From: Orobanche coerulescens
Lineage: Eukaryota > Streptophyta > Magnoliopsida > Lamiales > Orobanchaceae
Assembly: GCA_033398695.1 (NCBI GenBank)
Contig: CM065817.1
Location: 65,956,001-66,020,000, forward strand
DNA: 64,000 nt
Direction: 5' to 3'
The notes beneath the pieces were generated by a model that was given only the letters and a program-made list of their open reading frames with translations, had not been told where the DNA came from and searched no databases. Shown here piece after piece: positions 35,610 through 46,954 of the stretch. Position numbers and translations under genes: made by a program. How positions within the stretch are numbered: position 1 is the stretch's first letter; every line of letters starts with the position of its first letter.

Positions 35610-36534
35610 TGTTGTGCGGCGATTTATAAGCCTCGATGGCAATCGGCATGATGGTCAGGAGCCAGCCAAAGAAGACAGACACTGGGCAAGCACCTACCAA
35701 TCGACGTCCAAGGCGATCATCTATATGCATCTGGCGATCACCAATGATATCTGATTGTAGACGATCGTCCAGTACCGTATGTGAATCCGACACCCGTTAG
35801 AGTCTTCGAAGACCGAATCTTGGACGAAGACCCACGTGCAGATCCACAAAAGGCACTGCAAATTAAGGCCTTTGACCCCAGCCTGTCACCAACCTCACAC
35901 CTACCGACAGGCCCGCCGAAAGGTACAAAGTGGGTCCTCCCCAGACAGCGACTCAGGACGCGTGCAGGCTCCTCATTGGCCCACACAGCTGGCTGGAAGC
36001 CGCAGCCTCGGACTTTAAGGAAATAGTCCCACGTGATGGGACGATCGCCCATATTATTCTAATATAGAATATGGCGGTCGCCCGCGATCGCCGGGGAGGA
36101 CCCAACAACCTTTCCTACTGTAAATAGGAGGCTCCCAACAGTGGTCAAAAAACAGAGAATCTACCGGACAAATATATCCTCACACAGTGGACTTACTCGA
36201 AAAACATCTTCTCACACTAAAATCCATTTTCATCATCATAGTATACATAAATACGCAAGAACTCACAGAGATCAGATCTGGTTCTTCCAGCAATCTTCAC
36301 GCTCTATAGCTAAGATAACTAGAATCATTACACTCATTGTAATAGTATTCTAACATTGATATTTGTACTCCAAAGTATTTATATTAATAACATCTCACGA
36401 GAGCATTCAAGCCCGGGACTAACAACCCCGGCAAATCTTGTGTTATTTACTTTCCCACGGAAGTGTTCTCGCATTTGTTTGTTACTCGACCTTTCCAGCA
36501 ATATCATCTCCGGATAATATTTTGGGTAACAACA
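35610..36534 (+). repeat. 5' LTR of the Tat element
   Basis: The left edge is inferred at TGTTGTGCGGCG from the loss of CACTA intron sequence; the right edge is at GGTAACAACA, followed by ATTGGCGCTAGAGG, the usual kind of primer site start in this lineage. Inside are repeated GATCGCC/GGCGATC words (35710-36100). Without a second LTR the ends are approximate. Confidence 0.7.
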
Positions 36535-36661
36535 ATTGGCGCTAGAGGAAGGGGTCCTATAACCTTCATTTTTATTTCGACCATCTCGAAGAACACTACT
36601 GTTCTCCGGGCATATACTTGAAGAAACACTCACTGTTCTTCAAAGAAAAGCCTTCAGAAAT

Positions 36662-38297
36662 ATGACATCCGCCACGACCTCAGAAAGAGCCACCCAGCGA
36701 TCTGCCAGACCTCTCATTCCGGCCCAGACCGAATTTCAACCAACGACGGAAGGCGACCGCGGCGATGCTAGACTCTCACTCCCACCCATGAGGGACGAAC
36801 CCAGCCTCTCACTCGATCAGTTCCAGACCGCAAAACAGATCGAGAAGGCTATGGACATCCTCAGGGAGCGACAGAGGGCATGCGACTCGCCCACCATTAC
36901 TCCATCCGCCATCCGCCGAGCAGGCAAGCAGAAGCTTAAAGGGCTATACATCGAGAAATCATCGGAAAGCCCCGAGCCGCAGGAAAAGGCTCTCGTAAGG
37001 CGGGATGATTCCGTCTTCAGCCGCCGAGGGAGCGATCCCTCATGGCGACCCGGGTATTTAGGCCCCAGCCGGGAGACGTCGGAGTCCGAATCCCTAACCA
37101 GGAGTTCGGCATATCCGACTCCCAGAAGACAAACCGGCCAACAGGCCCCCGCTCGCCCAAGAATCGAGCCCGGTGGTGAAGAACTCATCACCTACCACAT
37201 GGCAAGGAGATTAGTACATGATCGCCTTGGCTCCTGCTCCGAGAGTCAGTCAGCGAGCAGTGAGGCTACAGTGATGGCCGCCATGCCGCCAGCTCGACGA
37301 AATGAAGGCGCTCCTAGAGACTGGGGCAGGCGCCAAAAGATCGATCGTCGGACCGAGTGAGCCACTCGCGGCCCAGATCGAGCTCACCCCTGTTCAACCG
37401 AAGATCGCTCCCCCTAAAACACCTCTATACGAGGGGAGATCGGATCCTGAGACCCATTTGAGCACATTCCGGATTTATATGACCGGATGTGGAGCATCGG
37501 ACGCGACGAAGTGCCGAATGTTCCCACTGACATTGGGCGACCTCGCCCATAGGTGGTACATCTCACTGCCACCTCGCTCGATCAATTGTTTTGAGAAGCT
37601 GGCGAACGATTTCACGTCGTACTTCGCCGCTAAAGTTGCTCGGCCAGAAGTCCCCCACCGCATGATGAAAATCAAACAGGGGAAGAACAAGCCCGATGAA
37701 GACTACATAGACCGGGTGGATGAGATAGTCCTCACCGGCGAGCCCATTAGCGATGAGGTCGCTCTTTACTCGGTCCTGGGAGGATTCTATGGCCATTCGC
37801 CCATGTTCAGGCACCTTACAAAGGATATCCCCCCGACCTATGCGATCTTCCGCGTCAAGGCCGCTGATTTTCTGGCCAGGCAGAGGATGCTCACCCTGCG
37901 CGTGGGCGAGGGATCTTCCGGGGAAGGGAAGGCGCCTACTTCCGTCCCAAGAAAGACGGTCGCCAAGCCCAGAAAGGCGATCACAAAGCCACCCGGGGAA
38001 TTCAAAGCTTTCGAGGATGTGGAGGTTCACCTCCTCCGCAACCTCAACTTATCTCCGACCCACATTTTCAACGCCATAAAGGGGCGTGAATGGCTTAGCA
38101 AACCAAGGCCGGTGAGGGACCACGGTCATCTAGACCGCAGCAAATTTTGTGCCTACCACAAGAGTCTCGGCCACAACACCAGCCAGTGCCGCGACCTCCT
38201 CAGACAACTCTGGCGACTGTTTGAGGAAGGCAAATTGGACAACTTGGTTACCAAGACAGAACCTCGGGCAGAGAGGACCGAAGGGCACAAATGCTGA
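36662..38297 (+). pseudogene. gag: Tat gag, frameshifted
   Basis: The ATG at 36662 starts a hydrophilic N-terminal region of about 215 residues. The frame shifts near 37300-37340, and the gag capsid domain follows to 38297: landmarks are YEGRSDPETHLSTF, KCRMFPLTLGD and AHRWYISLPP. A Zn-type motif FCAYHKSLGHNTSQC is near 38145-38190. Capsid assembly and RNA packaging are its expected roles in cytoplasmic particles. Confidence 0.85.
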
Positions 38298-38402
38298 AAC
38301 AACGATGGAACCCCTCCCAATCCGGTCGCAAGGATCGAGCAGAATGAGCCGGAGTACTCTGATGAATCGATCCCTCCGATCAACCCTGGCGGCCGAATCA
38401 AT

Positions 38403-39155
38403 ATGCTTCAGGCGGGAGGTGGAAACCTCAGAGGCCTTTCCCCAGTTTCCACTCTATCGAACAGAAAGAGGAAGGCCGAATTAAGGGCATTCGCCGGGGT
38501 CCGTGTCATGGTACCCCTAGAGCCGACCATCTCCAAAGACGTACTCATCACTTTCTCCAACAAGGATAGGGAGGGAGTGCAGTGCCCCAAAAAGGATGCA
38601 TTGGTGATCTCTGCATGTATCCTTGGGAAAATGGTCGATCGCGTGCTGGTTGACAACGGGAGCTTTTGCAATATCATATTCAAATATGCTCTTGACCAGC
38701 TCGGCAACCTGACCAAGTTTGTCAAGCCATTTGACACCGTGCTCCAAGGATTCGGCGACAGCACAGTCCAAGCCTACGGGAGGATCAAGCTCTCTGTCGA
38801 GCTAATATGTCATTATGATCCCAAGGTTAGGTTTACTAGGAACCTAAATTTTGTAATCATAGATAGGCCCAGCATCTATAATGGGTTCCTAGGTCATCCA
38901 TTTCTAGATACCTTCGAAGCGGTCGCCTCTTCTTTCTTTTACTGTATCAAATTCCCCACTACCGATGAGATGGTCGGTACTGTAAAAGGAGACCAACTAA
39001 TGGCTAAGAAATGTTTGAATTACTCGTGTGTCGTAATTTCCTTCAATACTTCCCGTGCTATTTGTAACATCGAGACGATCGACAATCAACTGATGGAGAT
39101 CGACGAGCCAAGCACATCGTACCAACCCGACTCAGAGGACGCCTTCTCACATTGA
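38403..39155 (+). pseudogene. Tat aspartic protease with altered active site
   Basis: The frame holds LITFSNKDREGVQCPKKDAL, then VLVDNGSFCNIIF near 38645-38680, and a late hydrophobic-Gly region with YNGFLGHPFLDTF near 38880. The active-site triplet is D-N-G where D-G/T/S-G is usual, so activity is doubtful. It lies in a frame different from RT; a frame change falls between 39156 and about 39275. Confidence 0.82.
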
Positions 39156-41150
39156 ATAACGGACGACATCGAGCCAAGGATCGGTTTCGAGCCAAGCCTC
39201 GACATTGATCCAAGGATCGAGTCCGGAAATCGTTCCAAACGAGAAGCGACCGTCCCATTGAATAGTTAGAAAGTGTAACGATAGACCCGGCTTGTCCGGA
39301 GCGGGAAGTACAGATCGGCGCAAGCGTTGGTCTTGAGTTAAATGAAGATCTGATCAGTTTACTACGTAAGAACATCGGAGTCTTTGCTTGGTCGCATCAG
39401 GATATGGTCGGCATAAATCCTGAACACGCCTGCCACTATTTAAAGATCGACCCGGCAAGGAAGCTTGTTCACCAGAAACGTAGAAAATTCGGTCCGGAGA
39501 AGTACGCGGCGCTCGATATAGAAGTCAAAAAGCTACTTGATAACAAATTAATCGGAGTGGCTACAGACGAGCCACAATGGGTAGCCAATGCGGTGCTCGT
39601 CAAAAATCCGAGCAACTCCTAGAGGTTATGCATTGACTTCACTGACCTCAACGCGACATGTCCGAAAGATCACTTTCCAATGCCTCATATTGACAATTAG
39701 GTCAATAGCACCGCAGGCTGCGAAATGATGTCGTTCATGGATGCCTTCGCCAGATACCATCAGATCCCCATGGCGGAGAAAGACATAAAGCACACATCGT
39801 TCCACACGGAAAAAGACATAAATTTTTGGGTCCGAATGCCGTTCGGCCTGAAGAATGCAGGGGCGAGCTACCAACGACTAGTCAACGGGATGTTCGCCAA
39901 CCAGATCGGCAATACCATGGAGGTCTACATTGACGACATCGTGGTCAAAAGCTTCAAGAAGGAAGATCACCTCAATGACCTTGCCGAAACGTTCGCCATC
40001 CTCGAGAAGCTCAACATGAAGCTGAACCCCAAGAAATGCAACTTCGAGGTGAGCTCCGGAAAATTCCTGGGGCACATCGTGAGCCAAAGGGGGATCGAGG
40101 CGAAACCCACAAAGATCCAGGTGATCCTCGACATGCAGGAGCCACGGAATGTCAAACAGGTGCAACGCCTCACTGGTTGTCTAGCTGCCCTCAACCGTTT
40201 CATATCTCGGCTCGGGGATAAAAGCAAGCCATTCTTCGCGACCATAAAAAACAAGAAGTTCGCATGGACAAAGGAGAGTCAAATAGCATTCTCCATGATC
40301 AAGGAATATCTATCTAACCCTCAGATCCTGGCAAAGCCGATCCCTGGCGAAAAGCTATTTCTTTACCTGGCAGCCTCAGAGGTCGCACTGAGCGCTGTTT
40401 TAGTACGAGAAGAGGGGCAAGTCTACTTGCCAATCTACTTCGTTAGCCAAGCACTCCATGTCGCAGAAACACGACACACGCCTCTGGATAAGATTGCCTA
40501 CGCTCTAGTCATGAGCGTTCGCAAGCTAAGGGCCTATTTCTTCGAACATCAAGTGGAGGTTCTGACGACTCTCCCTCTAAGGCAAGTTCTACACTGGCCA
40601 GACACCAACGGGCGACTCCTCAAGTGGTCACTAGAGATTGCCCAATACGGTATCACATACGCTCCTCGTATGGCGATCAAAGGCCAGGCTCTAGCGGACT
40701 TCGTGGTGGAATTAACATTCCCTCACAGTCCGACCCAGGTCGGCCGCCCGGCTTGGAAGCTATACGTAGATGGTTCGGCAACCAACTCGCGAGCAGGGGC
40801 AGGGATTGTCCTCATCAGCCCCGACAGACAGAGTTTCACAAATGCAGTGCGTTTCGAGTTTCGTGCGGCCAATAATGAAGCCGAGTATTAAGCCTTGGTA
40901 GGCGGGCTCGATCTAGCCCTTGCCCTGGACGTTCGCCGCCTCCACATCTTCATGGATTCCCTCTTGGTCGTAAACCAAGTCAAGGGAGAATATGAGGCAT
41001 GTGGCGAACAGATGGTCAAATACCAAGAATTGGTCGCCGAAATGTGCACAAAATTTGAGGAAGTGCTAATCGAACAAGTCCCGAGAGAGCACAATTCCCA
41101 GGCCGACGCCCTATCCAAACTGGCATCATCAGATGGGGCGGCCGATTTCT
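39156..41150 (+). pseudogene. pol: Tat reverse transcriptase, RNase H and second (archaeal-type) RNase H
   Basis: RT motifs run from HLKID-like ACHYLKIDPARK near 39430 through MPFGLKNAGASYQRLV near 39835 to the catalytic YIDDIVVKS near 39927. The first RNase H is at about 40360-40690, and a second one begins WKLYVDGSATNSRAGAG near 40755 with FEFRAANNEAEY and ends near ADALSKLAS at 41105. Two RNase H domains in tandem mark the Tat lineage. In-frame stops at 39620-39622, 39698-39700 and 40889-40891 all lie in one frame, so they are point nonsense changes, not frameshifts. Confidence 0.9.
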
Positions 41151-42433
41151 CTAACATCCAAATCACAAAATTAGCAAAGCCAGTGATCAACAGAAACCTG
41201 GTAACCACAGTTACCATCGCCGAAGAGAACTGGATGACTCCGTTCATTAAATACTTAAAGGACGGAACGGTCCCCGACGACCGTATCAAAACTCGCCAAC
41301 TTCAGCTCCGTGCGACCGGATACACCCTATTGGACAACCGGATTTACAAGCGAGCATTCAACCTCCCTCTCCTCAAGTGCATTACACCGGAGGAGGGCCA
41401 ACTCGTTTTAGCTGAAATCCATGACGGGATCTGTGGAAACCATGCTGGCAGGCGAGCTCTCATCCAAAAAACGACCAGGCAAGGTTTTTTCTGGCCTACA
41501 CTGCAAAAAGATGCGATCGCCTATGCCAGATTGTGTCACAGGTGTCAAGTGATGGGCCCAAACATCAAGCTCTCCCCCGAGCAGCTCACCTCAATGTACA
41601 GCCCATGGCCATTCGCCCAATGGGGCATCGACCTTATAGGCCCCTTGCCGACGGCGCCAGGGGGCTGTAAGTTTGCCATCGTAGGGGTCGATTATTTCAC
41701 AAAATGGACTGAGGCCGAGCCACTCAACAAGATCGGTCAAGAACAAGTAATCAAGATCATTTGGAAAAACATTATATGCCGATTTGGTCTACCCCAGGCT
41801 ATCATCTCCGACAATGGAAAGTAGTTCGACGGTTTAGAAGTCATGCAATTATGCGAGAAGTGGGGAATCAAAAAGTTGTTCTCGGCACCCTACCACCCTC
41901 AGACGAACGGGAAGGTAGAGGCTGTAAACAAAATCCTCAAACACACGATCAAAGCACGACTCGAATCCAGACAAGGACGATGGGCGAGCGAGCTTCCATA
42001 TGTCTTGTGGTCATATCGAACGACGACCCCAAATTCAACCGGCGAAACCCCATTCGCCCTCGCCTTTGTAACAGAAGCAGTGATCCCTTCGGAGATCGCC
42101 GTCCTCAGTCACCGAACTGAACAAGAGATAACTACGGACAATGATGTTGCCCGACGAATTGACTTGGACATGCTGGAAGAACGGCGACTGACCTCGGAAA
42201 TGAAGAACACAATCCACAAAAGGAGATCCGAGAAGTTCTTCAATTCGAAGGTCAAGGAAAGACGATTCCAAGTGGGCGACCTAGTCCTCAAAAAGGTACA
42301 AACCCGCACAGGAGTCTTTGGCCCGAATTGGGAAGGCCCCTTCAGAATATCTAAATGGCTAACTAGGGGAGCTTACGAACTTGAACACCCTGACGGCACT
42401 CTGGACCAATATCCCTGGATGCCGTGCATTTGA
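41151..42433 (+). pseudogene. int: Tat integrase, one nonsense codon
   Basis: The zinc-binding part has H residues in EIHDGICGNHAGR (near 41425) and CHRCQ (near 41535). The core follows with WGIDLIGPLP near 41620, IISDNGK near 41800, a TAG at 41822-41824, and the glutamate in GKVEAVNKIL near 41910. The C-terminal GPNWEGPF-containing module ends at 42433 without a chromodomain, as expected for Tat. Confidence 0.9.
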
Positions 42434-43435
42434 AGAAATACTACCAATGAAAACTTTGTATACAAGGATTTTAATGAGATTCTTCGATCCCCGATATGTG
42501 ATTCGCCTAGACAAAAACAATCAAATAAAAAGAGGATGACTCGCTCGCCCCATAAGAGGTCATCATCTATCCTGACAGACTTATGTGAGTGATCGCCCCC
42601 CCCCCCCAAGCACAACGTATACCGTCGAGGGTCGCCATCTAACAGGGCGATCCGAGGTAGAAAATGTGCAGCCATGGTCCTGGAGGTCGATGGAACCGAC
42701 AACTTCGTCCATGCAAGGTTCCTTTGGGCCGCGATCGCTCGCCCTTCGTTTAAATACGAGGCGGGCGTAGCCGAAGGACCCTCCAAACAAATCTGTGGAT
42801 ATGCTCGCACGCCCTCAAAAGTACATCATCTAACATGATATACCCGGACAAGGCGACGCGTCCCTACCCGTCACAATGTATACCGTCGAGGGTCGCCATC
42901 TAACATGGTGATCCGAGGTAGAAAAGTGCCAATAAGCCGCGAATATGGAGTCGAATAAACCGACGACGCCCCGTGCAAGGACTCCTCTAGACCAAGACCA
43001 CTCGCCTTTCGTTAAAACACAAGGCGGGCGCAGCCTAACGGAGGACCCTAACAATAAAGTGAGTCGCGAGACAGACCTACAGTTGGAATGTCCCTCACAT
43101 ACAAAGACACGGTTGTGGAGGTCAGTCCATCGAACTCCGCAACCGTACACGGTTCCTCAGAGTCAAAACAGTCGACCTCCTCGAAGAATCAGCAAAACTA
43201 AAGATACCTCACCATACATACTATTTTTGTTCCCTTACTTGCACTAAGTAAACAAAAACAAGGGGCAAAGTGGATCTATTCCTAAATGTGATCATGAGGA
43301 AGGGACCATACACGTTCGGCTTCGTTCAAACACATTCATGACGATCGGTTTTGTTCAAGAAATTTATAAGTAAGAATTTTCAAGTGTACCAGTAAATTAC
43401 AAAGCAAAAGAAAACCGAAACAATTCCACCATCAC
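42434..43435 (+). repeat. Tat 3' noncoding region with a 270-bp tandem repeat
   Basis: The phrase ACCGTCGAGGGTCGCCATCT occurs near 42610 and 42885, each followed by a GATCCGAGGTAGAAAA stretch and later by an AAGGCGGGCG-type phrase. Tandem repeats between pol and the 3' LTR are usual in Tat elements. A run of C residues is at 42597-42608. No sense gene is present. Confidence 0.75.
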
Positions 43436-43822
43436 TCAGGCCGCCCCCGACTGGCCTTCGCCCTCAGCAGGCGGATCGGCGCGCGCTTCCTCAGCAGCCT
43501 CGGGATAAATAAGTTTATCCAGAAAAGGATACCAACTCAAGTCGATCCCCAAATCAGTGAGGTCAAGGATCGGCAGGGAGAAGTCCGGCTGCAACGGATG
43601 CTCTAATACATAGGCTTTGAAGGCTTCCATCATAGGGACGACCTCGACCTCTACCTTCTTGGCAGCACGGATAGCATCGGCGTAAGCCAGATAGTAGGCG
43701 AATTCGCCGGCATATGCCACATTAAGGTAGGGATCGGTCTCGATCGCCTTTAACTGCTCCTTCAAACCCGCAGTCGTCTTGTTTGCATTCGCAAGCTCGG
43801 CGAATTCGCCGACATATGTCAC
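43436..43822 (-). CDS. Antisense ORF of the Tat element, C-terminal part
   Basis: This open frame of 128 codons runs against gag-pol. It includes NVAYAGEFAYYLAYADAIRA and the hydrophobic C-terminal part PILDLTDLGIDLSWYPFLDKL, ending in an acidic tail. Antisense ORFs between pol and the 3' LTR are known in some Tat-group elements; function is unknown. Its real N-terminal part is missing because the element is cut at about 43825, so the present ATG is probably not the native start. A phrase GCGAATTCGCCG-CATATG occurs twice (near 43698 and 43801), giving a repeated VGEFA/AGEFA motif. Confidence 0.65.
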   Translation of the reverse strand: MTYVGEFAELANANKTTAGLKEQLKAIETDPYLNVAYAGEFAYYLAYADAIRAAKKVEVEVVPMMEAFKAYVLEHPLQPDFSLPILDLTDLGIDLSWYPFLDKLIYPEAAEEARADPPAEGEGQSGAA

Positions 43823-43825
43823 AGT

Positions 43826-46184
43826 TAATGCGTGTTTTGGATGCTTCTTCTCTCAGGAGTTGCTTTTGTTTCTCTTGCATGATCTTCAGTGCTTGCTTGA
43901 AGACTTCTGGCAATAAAGTTAAGGCTTCTACTATGCGAGAAACTTCATGCTGTAAGGTAGTCATCTCTTCGACAGCAGAAGTGTGCATCCAATTAAGAGC
44001 TTTCTCGACTGAGTACAGGGCATTAACTGCATCCTGTATGAAGACAGTCTGAAGACCAAGAGCACGCAGGCGCTCTTTCCTAGCAGCTGTGCTTGGAGAA
44101 TCTGGTTGGGCAAAATCTTCGGATCCACTCAACCTCCTCAGATTCACGCTAGGACATGAATTGAGTTGGACATCCTCAGGTACATTACCGTCCTCGGATT
44201 CCACGGTTGATGGGGCGGGAGCAGCATTTTCTGGTTCGGTGGCAGGGGGTGATGTGTCCTCCTGTTGCGACGGTGCGTCTGTAGACATGGATACAGGAGG
44301 GACTGATTCCTCATGTTGTCTCTCAGCAACAACTTCTTCTTCTTGAGCGGCGGCAGGCTCGGGTGCCTGTTTCAAAACTATTTCTTCTTCCTCGCCATGA
44401 GGGACTGATTCCTCGTCGTCATGAATGTTCTCTTGCTGTGGCGAAGGGGGATCACTTTGATTTGATGGCCCTTCGTCATCCTTAGGTTGAGAGGCATCTC
44501 TGTCTTGAGCCTCCTCACGACTCAGTCTTAGACCTGCTTGTAAAGCATCGTCATCGTCGTCTGAGTCATCGTCATCTTTTGGATTTTGGGGAGAGTCCTC
44601 GGACTTATCTTTTCCTTTCCTCCTTGCGTCAGATTTTTGCAATAAGTAGCTTTCAATCAGTTCCTTGCAGTAGAGATTGTCCTATTGGATCAGGGCTGCA
44701 ACCTCTATTGAGTCTGTCACTTCCAATAAAAATCTCTCTTCATGGCTCCATTCGCTCCAGTTGTATAATGTGTCATACGGAGCTAGCCTGTAGCTTTTCC
44801 ATTTAAGGAATCTTTCATACGCATGGTCAATCTGCACAGAGAGAAGGGTTTTGTTGATAATTGTGTCCGGGAAGGGACTGCGTACAACATCTGGATCCGC
44901 TGTAGCGAGGGATTCCTCTACAGGTGTGGGATCCTATAGGGAAGTGGGATTCCTTATAGGGGATGGTGCCCCGAAGGAAGATTGATCCTGTATGGGTGTG
45001 GAATCCCGTATAGGAGAAGTAGCGTTTGGCTCCGTAGGGGCAGCCGACTCGCTAGAGTCTTCTTCGTTGGCAGATGTCCGATCATCCGTCTTAGCCGCCA
45101 AAGGCTCAAGAAATACTGTCGATACAGTAGCGGACACCTCTTCCACAGGGGTTGGTCCCTGGGGTAGTTCTTCAGTGGGTTGCGCCACGGAGGAAACTTC
45201 CTCAGAGGTTCTGGTGGTTTTAGCTTTAGAAAGCCTCCTTAGCTTCCTTTTTGGCTTCTCACCAGCAATGGGTGTCTTGCTGTGAGATCTTTTCCTCTTC
45301 CTTGAAGACTCCACATCCTGGGACTTCAAACACACATCCCTTGGGTCTTCAGAAACTGGCATACTTTTGATTTTAGGGTGGTTGCAGGCCACAGTGCTCT
45401 GGTTATACGCTGTAGGCTTGACGCCACCCAAGTATATCCGGGAGCTATTTTTCTTCGCATCAGCGGATTGCGAAAGTCCGCATTTCGTCAAAATATGGTT
45501 TAGAATTAAACCAAATGACTTCTTCTGGGTGGCAGGCTTGCATACTTCCTCCTGCAAGCGCTTCAGGATTATCTGGCACCAGTTGGCCTTTTGACATGTC
45601 AAAATTACAACCATCATCCTAAATCTCAGATTAGTACACATTTCGAATGCAACAGTTCGATTCTCGATGATCCTGCAGCAAAAATCATGTAAATATACAT
45701 ATGGCAGGCAAAAATTCTTCTTGTGACACGTGGTTTGAACCATGTCAACAACAGTTGAGCTGGTGAACAGCCCATAATACTTCGTTATCAGCTCTTGAGA
45801 CCCAAACCTCTCAAGTTGATCCATTGTCAGGCCATCAGCAGGTAGCCTGTAAATATTCTGGAGAAGATCTCTATCGATACAGATCTCTACTCCTTGAATG
45901 GTAGCAGTAATGTCAGCAACGTGACCTCCTTGGGCCAACGACAAAAAGCGTACGGCGGCATTGAGGTAAAATTCCTCAACCAGGTGAACATCGTACTTCT
46001 CAGCGGTTTGACTTCCAAGGCGATAGAGGCCTTGTTGACGGAGATGAGTGATGATGAACTCCATGGGTTCGACATGATTTGTTTCAGAGAGAATGCGTTC
46101 GATGACGACAGATCTTGAGAAGATCCGTCCATAGATGATGTTTGCAGTTTTCTTAAGTGCGGGAGAAGATGACTGACCAGCCAT
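43826..46184 (-). pseudogene. Sirevirus additional (env-like) ORF, truncated, two nonsense codons
   Basis: The ATG at 46184 (MAGQSSSPALKKTAN) opens a frame with two TAG codons, at about 44934-44936 and 44681, continuing in the same frame to the truncation at about 43826. The N-terminal 130 residues, with LVEEFYLNAA and RDLLQNIYRLPADGL, resemble a domain seen in many plant transposon proteins. A basic stretch (RKRKRSHSK, KPKRKLRR) follows, then acidic Ser/Pro-rich sequence with a run of aspartates (SDDDDD near 44550) and a helical region near 43850-44050. I see no signal peptide or clear transmembrane helix, so an envelope role is not supported by sequence. Confidence 0.75.
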
Positions 46185-46954
46185 TGATGATGTTCAAGAA
46201 AATGTGAAAGAGAATACACGAAATTTGCAGTAAAATGCAGAAAACTATGTAGGCTGTATTTGCTTGAGAGCTCTTAATTTGCAGAAAGCGTAGAGTCTCT
46301 AATGGCAGTATCAGTCCTTTTATAGTGGGCGGCTAAATAAGGTTTTGCAGAGTACGAATGGTCAGATTTTAAGGGATGGGAACCGGTTTTTGAAATCAAC
46401 GGTTAAGATGGACTGAGTGTAACTGGTGCACTTATCCATTAAAATGTTAAAATATGAGCGGGTCCCACTTCTGACATTTGTGTCACCCTAAATGCCTGAA
46501 ACGGCGGTTTTAAAATATTAAACAATTTGAAAATATCGCGGCTTTTGAGATTCAGTTGTCCAGATGTCGTGTAAGGCATTTAATATAAATGACGTTTGAC
46601 ATAAAAACAGGGCACGTGGATAAAAATCATTTTTAAAAATGAAATTAATATAATATTCACTGAATCTAAATCCTATAGTATCTGCTGTATCCGAGACGAT
46701 ACAATGTTCCCCCTTAAAAGGTACATATAGGTTTTAAATTCCATACAACAACTTTTGGATTAATGCTGTATTCATGGGTCATACTGTATTCTCCCTTAAT
46801 TATTGCACACGTCAGCTATAAGATGATTCATATGTCTTTGTTCACTACAGTGCTGTATTGACGGTTCTGAGTGTACAGATCATTAATGTTGGATACTGTA
46901 TTCTTCGGTCTTACAGCATTCCCCCTCAATTATTGAGTAAAAATAGTAAATTAC
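46185..46954 (-). repeat. Sirevirus pol-to-extra-ORF spacer with three polypurine-like motifs
   Basis: On the minus strand, purine tracts such as AATTGAGGGGGAAT lie at 46919-46935, about 46789-46805 and 46707-46718, each next to an ACTGTA/ACAGTA-like word. Multiplied polypurine motifs are a reported Sirevirus hallmark. No open frame is convincing here. Confidence 0.7.

Larger units (their letters stand above)
35610..43825 (+). mobile_element. Tat-lineage Ty3/Gypsy retrotransposon, 3' end deleted
   Basis: It has a 5' LTR, gag, protease, RT, RNase H, second RNase H, integrase, a repeat-bearing 3' noncoding region and an antisense ORF, the typical Tat order. There is no chromodomain. No copy of the 35610-36534 LTR is found downstream; the element ends abruptly at about 43825 against a Sirevirus. 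It inserted in an intron of the CACTA gene. At least four nonsense codons and two frameshifts interrupt the coding region. Confidence 0.88.

Noticed and set aside
43722..43850. C-terminal end of the 44642-43722 frame as a native protein end
   Set aside because: After about 43826 the frame reads Tat antisense sequence in a wrong register; the last residues are a fusion artefact of the deletion.
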